Shown here in pieces: positions 45,906 to 55,251 of a stretch of 64,000 nucleotides of DNA. Location: NCBI GenBank assembly GCA_029860075.1, contig JAOUBX010000010.1, positions 1-64,000 of the forward strand, written 5' to 3'. Position 1 is the stretch's first letter, and each line of letters starts with the position of its first letter. The DNA is from Deltaproteobacteria bacterium (GTDB lineage: Bacteria > Desulfobacterota > JADFVX01). The position numbers and the translations under genes were made by a program. The notes under the pieces are model-generated. The model was not told the DNA's origin and made no database searches. It worked only from the letters and a program-made list of their open reading frames with translations.

Positions 45906-46013
45906 GGGGGGTAGCCTTTTAAAAAGCAGGAAGGCAGGAATGACAACTCCCTGCAATCGAAATCAATTCCCGCTATACTTAAACAGATAAGCAAACCTTA
46001 ACCCGGAGGCAGT

Positions 46014-46928
46014 ATGTATCGTATCCGCTTTCATGGCCGTGGTGGGCAGGGTATGAAAACGGCAAGCCGCATTCTCGGCGCTGCTTTTTTTCTGGAAGGG
46101 TATCAGGTTCAGGATGCGCCGCGATATGGAGCAGAAAGACGCGGCGCTCCCATCTTTGCCTATGTGCGGGCCGCAACAGAGACTATCCACGAAAGGGGAA
46201 TTATCGCAGTTCCTGATCTTGTCATTGTTGCTGATGATTCCCTTGTTGCTATTCCTGCGGCGGCTGTATTGCAGGGTGTCGGCAAAGAAACAGTTCTTCT
46301 CATCTACAGTGAAGAATCACCGGAAACTTGGAAAGAGCGCCTGAATATTGACTGCATGCTGCTTACATTACCCCCCTTTGACGTTACCGAATCCTTTGAT
46401 ATCCGGTTTATAGGCGCTGCATGTGCCGGCGCTTCAGCGCGGTTGACCGGTATTATCTCGCCGGAATGTCTTAAATCAGCCATCGAAGAAGAACTGCATT
46501 TGCAGGGTAAGGAAATCATAAAGATTAATTGTCAACGGGCCATGGCGTCTTATGAAGAAATGGCGGAGCATGACGGAAGTGTAGAGGAAAAACAGCACGT
46601 CAGGGCAGACGATTACGTCCCTCCCGACTGGATCGATATTCCTTTTGAAGCAGCCAGAATTTCAGCTCCTGCCATTTTCGGTTCAGCTACAAGTGAACTT
46701 ATCAAGACAGGTCTCTGGCGAACGCTTAAACCGGTTATAGACTACCATGCCTGCAACCATTGCTGGTGGCTGTGCAGCGCCTTTTGTCCTGACGGCGCGA
46801 TTAATGTGGGTGAAGATGGAAGACCTGAAATTGATTATGAACATTGCAAGGGTTGCCTCATTTGCATGATCCAGTGTCCACCCCACGCTATCAGGGCAGA
46901 AGCGGAGCATGAAGGGAAAGGGAGGTAA
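46014..46928 (+). CDS. 2-oxoacid:ferredoxin oxidoreductase, gamma-delta fusion
   Basis: The first 190 residues are the gamma domain (RIRFHGRGGQGMKTASRILG, APRYGAERRGAPIFAY). The C-terminal third is a delta-type 2[4Fe-4S] domain with CNHCWWLCSAFCP and CKGCLICMIQCP. The first cysteine group is C-x2-C-x3-C-x3-C, one residue longer than the common spacing. It carries electrons from the alpha-beta catalytic part to ferredoxin. It starts the por cluster and is followed by a 140-base gap with a perfect inverted repeat. Confidence 0.9.
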   Translation: MYRIRFHGRGGQGMKTASRILGAAFFLEGYQVQDAPRYGAERRGAPIFAYVRAATETIHERGIIAVPDLVIVADDSLVAIPAAAVLQGVGKETVLLIYSEESPETWKERLNIDCMLLTLPPFDVTESFDIRFIGAACAGASARLTGIISPECLKSAIEEELHLQGKEIIKINCQRAMASYEEMAEHDGSVEEKQHVRADDYVPPDWIDIPFEAARISAPAIFGSATSELIKTGLWRTLKPVIDYHACNHCWWLCSAFCPDGAINVGEDGRPEIDYEHCKGCLICMIQCPPHAIRAEAEHEGKGR

Positions 46929-46990
46929 AATGGAACGACAGAGCATAGAGAAGCTCTGAAATTAGACAGAGATTGACAGGGATTTATTAT

Positions 46991-47030
46991 GATTTTCACA
47001 GCTTTGAATCATAAATAATCTGTGAAAATC
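46991..47030. repeat. Perfect 11-bp inverted repeat between oxidoreductase genes
   Basis: GATTTTCACAG (46991-47001) and CTGTGAAAATC (47020-47030) are exact inverses with an 18-base loop. There is no T run, so it is not a standard terminator. Similar TGTGAAAATC words recur in intergenic repeats of other genomes, as I recall. Confidence 0.75.
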
Positions 47031-47068
47031 AGTGTCAAAATATCTAATCAAATAATACGATTAAAAAG

Positions 47069-48313
47069 ATGATAAAGAAACTGCTCACAGGAAACGGAGC
47101 CGCCGCCTGGGGCGCCAGGCTGGCCGGGGCCGACTACATTCCGGCCTTTCCCATTACGCCGCAAACGGAAATTATCGAAACGCTCGCCGCCTGGATCGAT
47201 GGCGGCGACTTTAAAAGCAAGCTGGTAACGCTTGAGTCGGAGCATTCCATGATAACAGCGGCAGGTTCTGCCGCAGCGACAGGGGTACGTGTCTTTACGG
47301 CCACCTCAAGTCAGGGACTTCTTTACGGCATGGAGATGTTATATACGGTGGCAGGCTGGCGGGCGCCTTTTGTCATGGTCAATGTTTCCCGTGGCCTCTC
47401 GGCTCCTATTACGCTCGAACCGGATCATAATGATATTCTGGCTGCACGTGATTCCGGTTTTCTCCAGATCCACTGCGCAACCTGCCAGGAGGTGCTTGAT
47501 GCCGTCCTTATTGCCTATCGCCTGGCGGAAGATGAGAAAGTAAGGCTTCCCGTCATTGTTAACCTGGACGGTTTTTACCTCTCCTTTACACGCGAGCCTG
47601 TAGAGATACCCCATAAAGAGGAGGTGGCAAGGTTTTTGCCCTCTTATGACCCTGAAAATATACGCTTTCGCGCAAGTACACCGGTAAGTCAGGCCGTGGC
47701 CGTTCTTGGCGGCGGCCCTTATTCCTATTTTCGATATGAAACGCACCTTGCTTCACTTAATGCGCTTACTGTTTTTGATAAAATATCAGAAGAGTTTAAT
47801 GAATATTTTGGCCGCACATACGATGCTGTTGAATCCTATAAAGCTGATGATGCCGGAATTGTCTTCCTTATGATAGGCGCCTTTGCCACCAAGGCGAAAG
47901 ATGCTGTTGACAGGCTCCGCGAGGCGGGACAAAAAGTGGGACTCATCCGGCCACGGCTGATTCGCCCCTTTCCCGTGGAAAGTTTGATAAGGCATTTAAG
48001 GGGGAAAAGAGGGGTAGCCCTTATCGACCAGAATCTTTCTGTGGGAAATGGCGGTATCCTTTATTCTGAAATTGCCGCTGCGCTTTATGGCGTGAAAGAT
48101 GCGCCTCTTATTGCAAGTTTTATAGGGGGGCTTGGCGGGCGGGACATTAGCCGGGAAGAGTTTTTTGAGATAACCGGGGTAGTCAATGAGGCCGTTGAAA
48201 AAGGAGAAGCGCCGTCACCGCGGCTGCTTTACAGGGAGTGTGAACTTAAAGAGCTGAGAAAGCTTCAAACACTGGCTCATGTGGAAAGGCAGGGGAGGGA
48301 AGGGGAAGGCTAG
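47069..48313 (+). CDS. 2-oxoacid:ferredoxin oxidoreductase, alpha subunit
   Basis: The 414-residue protein has the pyruvate-ferredoxin-oxidoreductase alpha pattern: GADYIPAFPITPQTEIIETL, LESEHSMITAAGSAAATGVR and TATSSQGLLYGMEMLY, with the transketolase C-terminal VFLMIGAFATKAKDAVD and GVALIDQNLS. It binds part of the thiamine diphosphate and substrate with the beta subunit. Substrate (pyruvate, 2-oxoisovalerate or 2-oxoglutarate) cannot be fixed from sequence. Third gene of a four-gene run. Confidence 0.92.
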   Translation: MIKKLLTGNGAAAWGARLAGADYIPAFPITPQTEIIETLAAWIDGGDFKSKLVTLESEHSMITAAGSAAATGVRVFTATSSQGLLYGMEMLYTVAGWRAPFVMVNVSRGLSAPITLEPDHNDILAARDSGFLQIHCATCQEVLDAVLIAYRLAEDEKVRLPVIVNLDGFYLSFTREPVEIPHKEEVARFLPSYDPENIRFRASTPVSQAVAVLGGGPYSYFRYETHLASLNALTVFDKISEEFNEYFGRTYDAVESYKADDAGIVFLMIGAFATKAKDAVDRLREAGQKVGLIRPRLIRPFPVESLIRHLRGKRGVALIDQNLSVGNGGILYSEIAAALYGVKDAPLIASFIGGLGGRDISREEFFEITGVVNEAVEKGEAPSPRLLYRECELKELRKLQTLAHVERQGREGEG

Positions 48314-48409
48314 AAACGTTCCCTCATCTGTCATGCTGAGCTTGTCAATAGATTTGGGGGATTTGGGGGATTTGGGATTATAATCGATAGCGTTGTGCAG
48401 GACAAAGCG

Positions 48410-49318
48410 ATGACGGAACCGAAAATAAGAAAAATAAGTGATCTTCCCTCAAGCCACCTGCTGGGCACAGGTACAGCCATGTGTTCCGGTTGTGGAGGAC
48501 TTGAGGCAGTTCACCAGATCTACGATATACTGGGTGAAAAAACGGTTTTTATCAATGCCGCAGGCTGTATGACGCTCCTTTCTGTTTATCCCTTTACCCC
48601 CTTTCGAGGTTCATGGCTTTATACGGCCATGGCTTCCGCGCCGGCAGGGGCGCAGGGGGTAAGAGACGCACTCGACATTCTTATAGCGAAAGGATTGCCT
48701 GAAGAGGAGGACCTTCAGGTTGTGGTTCTCACCGGTGACGGTTCAGCCTATGGTATGGGCCTTTCAGCCACATCGGCAGCTATGGAGCGTAACCTCGATT
48801 TTATCTACCTCTGTTACGATAACGAGGGCTACGGCAATACGGGGCAGCAGTATTCAGCCTCTACTCCCCACGGCGCAAAGACCTCTACCAGCAAAGGCCC
48901 TTCCGGTTTCAGGGGCTACAAAAAGGACCTCTTTTCCATCTGGGCGGCCCACAAGCCCTCCTACCTTGCCACCGTGACAGGCGCTGAACCGCTCGACCTT
49001 GCCAGAAAGATAGAGAGGGCAAAAGAGATGAAGGGCCCCCGCATGATCATTGCCCTTTCCCCCTGCCCCACAGGTTGGGACTACGATCCGAGCCAATCCG
49101 TAGAAGTGGGAAAATTGGCCGTAAAAACCGGTGTCTGGCCCCTCAAGGAATATGCAGACGGCAAGGTAATTCATACAAAAACCCCGAAGGAAAGGCTCCC
49201 CGTTGAAGCCTATCTCGAAAAACAGGGCCGCTTCGCTCACCTCTTTGAGCCGAAGCGGAATGAGGAATTGATCGGTGAGATTCAGAGGGGGATCGATGAA
49301 TATTGGGATGGGGAGTGA
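48410..49318 (+). CDS. 2-oxoacid:ferredoxin oxidoreductase, beta subunit
   Basis: The 302-residue protein has the thiamine diphosphate site GDGSAYGMGLSATSAAMERN followed by DNEGYGNTGQQYSAS, and a cysteine pair in TAMCSGCGGLEAV that with a later cysteine (AAGCMTLL) can bind a [4Fe-4S] cluster. Together with alpha it forms the catalytic half. ATG 48410 follows AGGACAAAG; a GTG at 48395 is possible. The acyl-CoA synthetase gene follows after 122 bases. Confidence 0.92.
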   Translation: MTEPKIRKISDLPSSHLLGTGTAMCSGCGGLEAVHQIYDILGEKTVFINAAGCMTLLSVYPFTPFRGSWLYTAMASAPAGAQGVRDALDILIAKGLPEEEDLQVVVLTGDGSAYGMGLSATSAAMERNLDFIYLCYDNEGYGNTGQQYSASTPHGAKTSTSKGPSGFRGYKKDLFSIWAAHKPSYLATVTGAEPLDLARKIERAKEMKGPRMIIALSPCPTGWDYDPSQSVEVGKLAVKTGVWPLKEYADGKVIHTKTPKERLPVEAYLEKQGRFAHLFEPKRNEELIGEIQRGIDEYWDGE

Positions 49319-49440
49319 TTGTCTCTAAAGTGCGGGATGGGCGCAAGGCCGTGAAAGCCGTCAATGATTTCCGATTCCGGTTTTTACCACATTTTAGGAC
49401 AATAAGTGATATGGAATTTTCAGTCTTATGAAAAGTTTTT

Positions 49441-51147
49441 ATGAAAAAAATAAACAAAAGCTATTTCCATAGAGGCGCTCAATTTCCTCTCCTGGGAGCG
49501 ACCATTCCTGAACATTTCTTGTCTGTTGCCGACAGCTTTCCTGACGGTGAAGCCCTTGTTTCCCTCCCCCAGGGGAGGCGGCTCACATATAAAAGACTTG
49601 CCGCAGCAATAGATGAACTGGCCCGGGGGCTTATAGGCCTCGGTTTCAAAAAGGGAGACCCTATCGGTATCTGGGCGACGGACAATATTGAATGGCTCCT
49701 TCTCCAGATGGCAACGGCCCGCATCGGTGTCATTCTCGTTAATATTAATCCTGCTTATAAATCATCTGAGTTGGCCTATGCGCTGAGGCGATCTGAAGTG
49801 CAGGGTTTATTCCTTATCCCTTCTTTTAAAAACAGTGATTATGTGAAGATGGTCCTTGAACTGGTTCCGGAAGTCGAAAGGAGCGCCCCCCATGAATTGA
49901 GGTCAATGGAATTTCCCAATTTAAGGCGCCTTGTACTCTACGATGCGGCATCTCCCATGGAAACGGTAAGGCCACAGGCAGGTTTTACCCTCTGGCAAGA
50001 GGTTATTCATGCGTCAAAAGCTGTTTCAACTGACGAGCTTGATCTTATTACCTCCCGTCTCGACAGGGACGATCCTGTTAATATCCAGTATACTTCGGGA
50101 ACAACGGGTTTTCCCAAGGCTGTAGTTCTTAGCCATCACAATATTCTCAATAATGCCTGGTTTTGCGCCAAAGCCCTTCATTTTACGGAGACCGACCGGC
50201 TTTGCGTCCCTGTTCCCTTTTATCACTGCTTCGGTATGGTGCTGGCCAACCTGCTCTGCCTTTCCGTCGGCGCCTGTATCGTCATACCTGCCGAACACTT
50301 CGATCCCCTCAAGGTAATGGAGGCTGTGGAAAAGGAAAAATGCACCGCCCTTCACGGCGTTCCCACCATGTTTATTGCCCAGCTCGAACATGCCCGGTTC
50401 AATAATTTCGATCACTCAACACTCAGAACAGGGATCATGGCAGGCGCCCCCTGTCCGCCGCCGCTCATGACGCAAGTCATGGAAGATATGAAGTGCCGCG
50501 AAATTCTCATCGGTTACGGCCAGACGGAGGCCTCGCCGATCACCCATTTGACGCTTATCGACGATAGTATGGAGCGGCGCACAGAGACGGTGGGAAAGAA
50601 CCTCCCCCACCAGGAGGTTAAGATTATCAACCATGATACGGGTGAAACAGTCCCGCTCGGTGAAACAGGTGAAGTCTGTTTCCGGGGCTATCACGTCATG
50701 CAGGGTTATTATGGTGATGAAGAAGCGACGCACAAGGCCATCGACAGGCATGGCTGGCTCCATTCGGGTGATCTTGGCGCCATGGATGAAGAGGGTTATG
50801 TAAAGATTACAGGGCGGCTCAAAGAGATGATTATCAGGGGAGGAGAAAATATTTATCCCCGGGAGATTGAAGAATTTTTATTTACTCACCCCAAAATTGC
50901 CCAGGTGGCTGTTTTCGGCATTCCTCATGATTATTATGGTGAAGAGATCATGGCCTGGATAGAGCTTCACAGCGGTGAAAGCGCTACGGAAGGGGAAATA
51001 AAAGCTTTCTGTAAGGATAACATTGCCCACTATAAGGTTCCCGGACATATTCGCTTTGTCAAGGAATTCCCCATGACGGTAACAGGAAAGCTTCAAAAGT
51101 TCAGGATGCGTGAAATTACTATTGGAGAGATGAAAAAAGGTAAGTAA
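49441..51147 (+). CDS. Acyl-CoA synthetase (AMP-forming)
   Basis: The 568-residue protein has the P-loop YTSGTTGFPKAVVLSHHNIL, the adenylation block GYGQTEASPITHLT, the switch SGDLGAMDEEGYVKITGRLK and C-terminal TGKLQKFRM with the catalytic Lys. NIYPREIEEFL is a fatty-acid/medium-chain type feature. It activates a carboxylate to acyl-CoA with ATP. After the dehydrogenase and oxidoreductase genes it might recycle or activate the branched acid. Length is normal for the family. Confidence 0.93.
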   Translation: MKKINKSYFHRGAQFPLLGATIPEHFLSVADSFPDGEALVSLPQGRRLTYKRLAAAIDELARGLIGLGFKKGDPIGIWATDNIEWLLLQMATARIGVILVNINPAYKSSELAYALRRSEVQGLFLIPSFKNSDYVKMVLELVPEVERSAPHELRSMEFPNLRRLVLYDAASPMETVRPQAGFTLWQEVIHASKAVSTDELDLITSRLDRDDPVNIQYTSGTTGFPKAVVLSHHNILNNAWFCAKALHFTETDRLCVPVPFYHCFGMVLANLLCLSVGACIVIPAEHFDPLKVMEAVEKEKCTALHGVPTMFIAQLEHARFNNFDHSTLRTGIMAGAPCPPPLMTQVMEDMKCREILIGYGQTEASPITHLTLIDDSMERRTETVGKNLPHQEVKIINHDTGETVPLGETGEVCFRGYHVMQGYYGDEEATHKAIDRHGWLHSGDLGAMDEEGYVKITGRLKEMIIRGGENIYPREIEEFLFTHPKIAQVAVFGIPHDYYGEEIMAWIELHSGESATEGEIKAFCKDNIAHYKVPGHIRFVKEFPMTVTGKLQKFRMREITIGEMKKGK

Positions 51148-51447
51148 TTTTTTTCCAAAACGAGTTGCCTGCAAAAAGTTTCACTAAAGGGATGATATAA
51201 AAACAGGGTCCTCTTCCCTTGCGAAGTGAGATAAACTCAACAATATAAAGCCTTCTTTTTTATTGCCCCTTTCACCTGTAAAAAAGGAACATTTCTTGCG
51301 TCACAAAAAAAATGAGATGGATATAAACTTCTTGCAGGAGGAGTATTTCAGAACTTAGCTAGAGCGGATAAGAGGGTGTTATCCTGGAATCTTTTTCTTT
51401 TTTCCTGTCTAAATGACAGACAGGAAATATAAAAGGAGGGGCTAAAA
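51148..51447. other. Intergenic stretch, 300 bases
   Basis: Contains the leader of the next gene with AAAAGGAGGGG at its end. No ORF, hairpin with T run, or named repeat was found. Confidence 0.5.
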
Positions 51448-51843
51448 ATGGAACCTGTCATTTTTGCAATTATTCTCATACTTTCGACATGGATGTGGTG
51501 GGAAAACCAGTGCACACATTTCAATTCACATCATCCCGGCGAAGATAATAAGGATGATTTGAGGTGGATATTCAGGGCAAACGGCATCGAACCAGATGAA
51601 ATGACTTATTTGAGTGTCATGAAGCTCGTTGAAGAGGGCAATCTGGATGACGCCGTTGAATTGATCTGTTCAAGCTGCCATTCTTCCCATGTTGTTTCAA
51701 AACGGATAACCTGGCTCCTTGACCATGAAGTTACAGCCAAAATGATGGACAAGTCATCGGCCTTTTTTATATGGTCTGTGGCTATTATTTTTCCGGCCGT
51801 CACTATTATCTCCATATTGTTCTGGTCCTTGACATTGCTTTAG
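51448..51843 (+). CDS. Hypothetical membrane protein (131 residues)
   Basis: Hydrophobic segments lie at both ends: about 1-18 (MEPVIFAIILILSTWMWW) and 105-131 (FFIWSVAIIFPAVTIISILF). The middle is acidic and helical, with DEMTYLSVMKLVEEGNLDDA and the short ICSSCHSSHVVSKR. The CSSCH looks like CxxCH but in a domain of unproven side; it may bind metal. AGGAGGGG gives a strong ribosome site. No family recognised. It stands alone. Confidence 0.6.
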   Translation: MEPVIFAIILILSTWMWWENQCTHFNSHHPGEDNKDDLRWIFRANGIEPDEMTYLSVMKLVEEGNLDDAVELICSSCHSSHVVSKRITWLLDHEVTAKMMDKSSAFFIWSVAIIFPAVTIISILFWSLTLL

Positions 51844-52139
51844 ATTTTTAATGGACAAAGGGAAGCTCTAAAGTTTTCAGGCAGGCTTTTCCAATAGATT
51901 TCCCCTCCTCCATTTGTTTGTCTGTCTTTTCAAACTCACTTTTATTGTATGCAGGATTTAGTTACTCCCAAACGATAAATGAAACAAGCGACTTTTTCCT
52001 TTCTAACATTCTTCTTTTTTTATAAGATAATAGTACAGTCGAAAAGTTGTCCTTACTCTTAATTCCCATTAGATATATTTCCACTGTTTTACAGCGGAGG
52101 GGAAGCTTTTTTATGGGAAACTGCAAATGAAAGGATAAA
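51844..52139. other. Intergenic stretch, about 300 bases
   Basis: AAAGGGAAGCTCTAA at 51856-51870 repeats an end of the MITE-like element at 42288; no matching right end was found. Otherwise AT-rich with no gene. Confidence 0.45.
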
Positions 52140-52733
52140 ATGATGATAAAGAAGGAAGTTGTCCTCATGCCGGTTTTGTTTTTTTTCCTCTACCCGCTTC
52201 AATCCTTTGGAGGGTCACCGGCATATGTAGGGAACAAGGGGTGCAGCTGCCACAAGGTAGAGATGACGGACTGGGAATTAAGCGCCCATGGCAGGGCCTT
52301 TGATACCTTGAAAAAGGGCAGAAAAGAGAGAGAAAAAATAAGGGCAAAGCTCGACCCTGAAAAAGATTACACAAAGGATAGAAAATGCCTTAAGTGCCAT
52401 ACGACGGGCTACAGAAAAAATGGCGGTTTTGTGGACCTTAAATCGACACCTCTCATGGCTGGTGTTGGTTGTGAATCATGTCACGGGCCCGGGAGCGAGT
52501 ATCGCACATTGCATGAGGATAATCCCGCCAGAATAGATCGTAATAAAGAAAAGGCCTATGGCGCCGTTTATGGTTCGGAAGATGCAGCCGTATGCACCTA
52601 TTGCCATAATGAAAATAGCGGACATTTTGACAGGCATTCCGGGAAAAAATATGAATTTGACTGGAAAAAAGCCTTGAAGAATAAAAGAAGTTACCACCGT
52701 AAGAAGGTATTTAATAAACCCAATTTTTTCTAG
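52140..52733 (+). CDS. Multihaem c-type cytochrome (cytochrome c554-like)
   Basis: A signal peptide (VVLMPVLFFFLYPLQSFGG) leads a 197-residue protein with CxxCH sites CLKCH, CESCHG and CTYCH. A fourth, near the N-terminus, is CSCH, with only one residue between the cysteines. The opening YVGNKGCSCH is the position of the first haem in the c554 group. Single histidines (SAHGRAF, GHFDRHSG) may act as distal ligands. It is expected in the periplasm. It lies 80 bases ahead of the GGDEF sensor gene, so they may be co-expressed. Confidence 0.87.
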   Translation: MMIKKEVVLMPVLFFFLYPLQSFGGSPAYVGNKGCSCHKVEMTDWELSAHGRAFDTLKKGRKEREKIRAKLDPEKDYTKDRKCLKCHTTGYRKNGGFVDLKSTPLMAGVGCESCHGPGSEYRTLHEDNPARIDRNKEKAYGAVYGSEDAAVCTYCHNENSGHFDRHSGKKYEFDWKKALKNKRSYHRKKVFNKPNFF

Positions 52734-52813
52734 CCTGACAGAGGTCATCAAAGAGCGCTCCGGGGGAATGCCGTTTTAGATATGCCTTTTAAAGCAAGAG
52801 GAGTGTACTTTCT

Positions 52814-54814
52814 GTGGAGAGAAAACTCTCTAAATTCAACATAAGCGCCAAGTTCCTGGGCGCCATCGGCATCATCCTTGCCATTTTTACCGCATGGGAT
52901 ATTAGCTACAATGCGGAAAAAGAGAAAAAAATTACGGAAAAAGTGGTGAAAGACTGGGCTTTTTTCTTTGCAGAGAATGTGAGAGTCACACTTAATGAAC
53001 TGATGAGAAAAGACCGGATGGACATGCGTTTTGATATTTTTAAATCCATGTCTGAAGAGTTGACGGGACTAAAAGATGTAAGGGTTATTCGTGGAAAAAG
53101 GACGGATGAGATCTTCAGGGAAATAAATGAGCGGGACATTATTCCCCTGCTGGAAACGAATGTAAAGGCCTACCGGCGGGAACTGTCCCAACTGGAAGAC
53201 CAGTTGCATGGCCTGAAGGATGCTGATAAGCGCTATGATATGGAAGGAGAAATTGCTTACCTTAAAGAAGATATTGATAATACTGCCGCTAAAATCAGAA
53301 AATTGCGGCAGGTCAGGCCCATTGATAAAAGAGAAGAACCGCGTGATGAGGCAGACAGGATGGTCCTGGAAAAGGGGGAGCCTGTTTACAGCTTTGAAGG
53401 AGACAATGCAAGGGTGCTTATTCCCTATACGGTCAGGGAAAAGGGATGTGCCGAGAAATCGGGGTGCCATAAGTATGCCGGGGAAGGAGATGTCCTTGGT
53501 GCTATCAGTCTTGAATTTTCCATTGAATCGATCAACCGTGAAATAAGTGAAAATAATGTAAAAATGGCCGGTCTCTGGCTGATGAGAGTCGTCATTCTTT
53601 TTGCCATTATCAGTTTTTTGCTCACCTTTATTATAACGAAAAATCTGCGTCGCATGCTGAATACATTTAAACTTATTTCTCAGGGAGATTTTTCGACGAG
53701 AGTTCCTGTGAAAAACAGTGATGAGATCGGTATCCTGTCGGATGGTTTTAACAACATGGCTTCCTCCCTGGAAAGAACAAAAAAGGAATTGGATCAGCAT
53801 CTTCTCGAACTTTATACGCTTTATAATATCAGCAAAACAATGAATTCAACGCTGGAGACGGAAACCTTATTAACTCAGCTTGTTAAAGATATCAGCGAAA
53901 GTATGAAAATTGATAAAATCATTATTATGCTGCTTACCGTTGTAAAAGAAGAGATTTATGTTGCTTCTGCGGCGGGCTTTGATAGTAAGGCCATTCTCGA
54001 CTTCAGGGTCAAAGCCGGTGAAGGGCCCTATGGCAAAGCTGTGCTTACCGGTAAAAGCAGGCTCATAGACAATGTGGAAGAATATTCCCCTGTTCTGCCG
54101 GAAGAGTACTTTTCTCCCGAAATTAACTCCGCCCTTATTGTTCCTTTTTTAAGGAGAGGAGAGGTTCTCGGACTTATCTGCGGTTATAAGGAAAAACCGA
54201 ACAAGTTCAAATCTTCTGATGAGCAGCTTTTCAACAGTGTTGCCGAACATGTCTGTCTTGCCCTGGAGAATGCGAAGCTCTTTGAAGAAACGAAGACGAT
54301 GGCTATTACCGACGGTTTGACAGGTCTCTACAACAAACAGTTTTTCCAGGAAAAACTGGACCTGGAAATAGAGCGGGCAAGGCGCAAAAAGCACGATCTT
54401 TCTATTATTCTTATGGACCTTGATAATTTCAAACATTATAACGACACAAACGGCCATCCCGCCGGTGATGTTCTTCTAAGGAGTCTCGCTGCGCTTCTAA
54501 ATGAGGTTGTCAGAAAAATTGACCTTGCCTGCCGTTACGGCGGTGAGGAGTTCGTTATTATTTTGCCGGAAACCGATAAGGCAGGCGCCGGGAAACTTGC
54601 CGGGACGATTGTTGAAAAAATAGCCGGCCATCCTTTTGATCACAGAGAAAAACAACCGCTTGGATTTGTATCGGCAAGTATCGGCGTGGCTGCATTTCCT
54701 TCTGATGGCAGGAAGGCCGATGAGATTGTCAAAAAAGCCGATCAGGCTTTATACAGGGCCAAAGAAAAAGGAAAAAACAGGGTTGTTGCCTATTCCCGGC
54801 ATGATGATTATTAA
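52814..54814 (+). CDS. Membrane diguanylate cyclase with Tll0287/DUF3365-like sensor, HAMP, GAF and GGDEF
   Basis: GTG 52814 begins a 666-residue protein: a membrane segment (about 12-30), a periplasmic domain to about 255 with coiled coil (residues 115-165) and the end VREKGCAEKSGCHKYAGEGD, a second membrane segment (MRVVILFAIISFLLTFII), HAMP (280-335), GAF (360-495) and GGDEF at about 505-665. YGGEEFVIIL is an active A-site and RKID five residues before it is an inhibitory I-site. It makes cyclic di-GMP. The CX5CH in the sensor stands where haem c-binding relatives have CxxCH. Confidence 0.92.
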   Translation: MERKLSKFNISAKFLGAIGIILAIFTAWDISYNAEKEKKITEKVVKDWAFFFAENVRVTLNELMRKDRMDMRFDIFKSMSEELTGLKDVRVIRGKRTDEIFREINERDIIPLLETNVKAYRRELSQLEDQLHGLKDADKRYDMEGEIAYLKEDIDNTAAKIRKLRQVRPIDKREEPRDEADRMVLEKGEPVYSFEGDNARVLIPYTVREKGCAEKSGCHKYAGEGDVLGAISLEFSIESINREISENNVKMAGLWLMRVVILFAIISFLLTFIITKNLRRMLNTFKLISQGDFSTRVPVKNSDEIGILSDGFNNMASSLERTKKELDQHLLELYTLYNISKTMNSTLETETLLTQLVKDISESMKIDKIIIMLLTVVKEEIYVASAAGFDSKAILDFRVKAGEGPYGKAVLTGKSRLIDNVEEYSPVLPEEYFSPEINSALIVPFLRRGEVLGLICGYKEKPNKFKSSDEQLFNSVAEHVCLALENAKLFEETKTMAITDGLTGLYNKQFFQEKLDLEIERARRKKHDLSIILMDLDNFKHYNDTNGHPAGDVLLRSLAALLNEVVRKIDLACRYGGEEFVIILPETDKAGAGKLAGTIVEKIAGHPFDHREKQPLGFVSASIGVAAFPSDGRKADEIVKKADQALYRAKEKGKNRVVAYSRHDDY

Positions 54815-54984
54815 AAAGATATGGTCCTTTCTTCCCTGTTTCTTTCCGCTTATTCAAGTGTCCTTTGCCGGACCTGAGAAAGTCCTGTCTTCTGTAATCA
54901 TTCCTGTTTTAGTAAAGAATCCACACCCAGAAGACGTTGCCTTACTTGAGTCCTAAAAGGGCTTGCTTTTCCTTCCCGTTAAAA

Positions 54985-55160
54985 GGCAGCCGAGTGTAGC
55001 CGTTGACTGAGGATGAAGGGCACAAACTGTCTGAGCGAAGCGAGTTTTTGTGCCCGCCGAAGGCAACGGTGGAAGGAGGGGAGTCCCGCTTTGGCGGGAC
55101 CAGGTTTTAGGGCGGCCTTTCTTTTGTTACTTTTCTTTGTCCGCAAAAGAAAAGTAAAAT
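54985..55160. repeat. Strongly structured intergenic element with four stems
   Basis: CCGTTG 55000-55005 pairs with CAACGG 55064-55069 and encloses GGGCACAAA 55018-55026 with TTTGTGCCC 55047-55055. Then GTCCCGC 55083-55089 pairs with GCGGGAC 55094-55100, and TTACTTTTCTTT 55127-55138 with AAAGAAAAGTAA 55146-55157. All four stems are perfect. Similar words occur in intergenic repeats of other bacteria, as I recall. The frame running through it is spurious. Confidence 0.75.
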
Positions 55161-55251
55161 TATTATGGCATAGCTTTTTAACTCTAACCCCGCCCAAAGG
55201 AGGAGGATTTCAAAGATTAATTAAAATAATGGTAAAAGGAGAAAGGGAATA

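Noticed and set aside
48351-48377. GATTTGGGG tandem words before the beta subunit gene
   Set aside because: Very short simple repeat; no sign of a regulatory or mobile role.
53069-53800. 243-residue frame opposite the GGDEF gene
   Set aside because: Antisense shadow; no domain or ribosome site.
54979-55197. Open frame of 72 residues through the structured element
   Set aside because: It is produced by the repeat; stems explain the sequence better than a protein.
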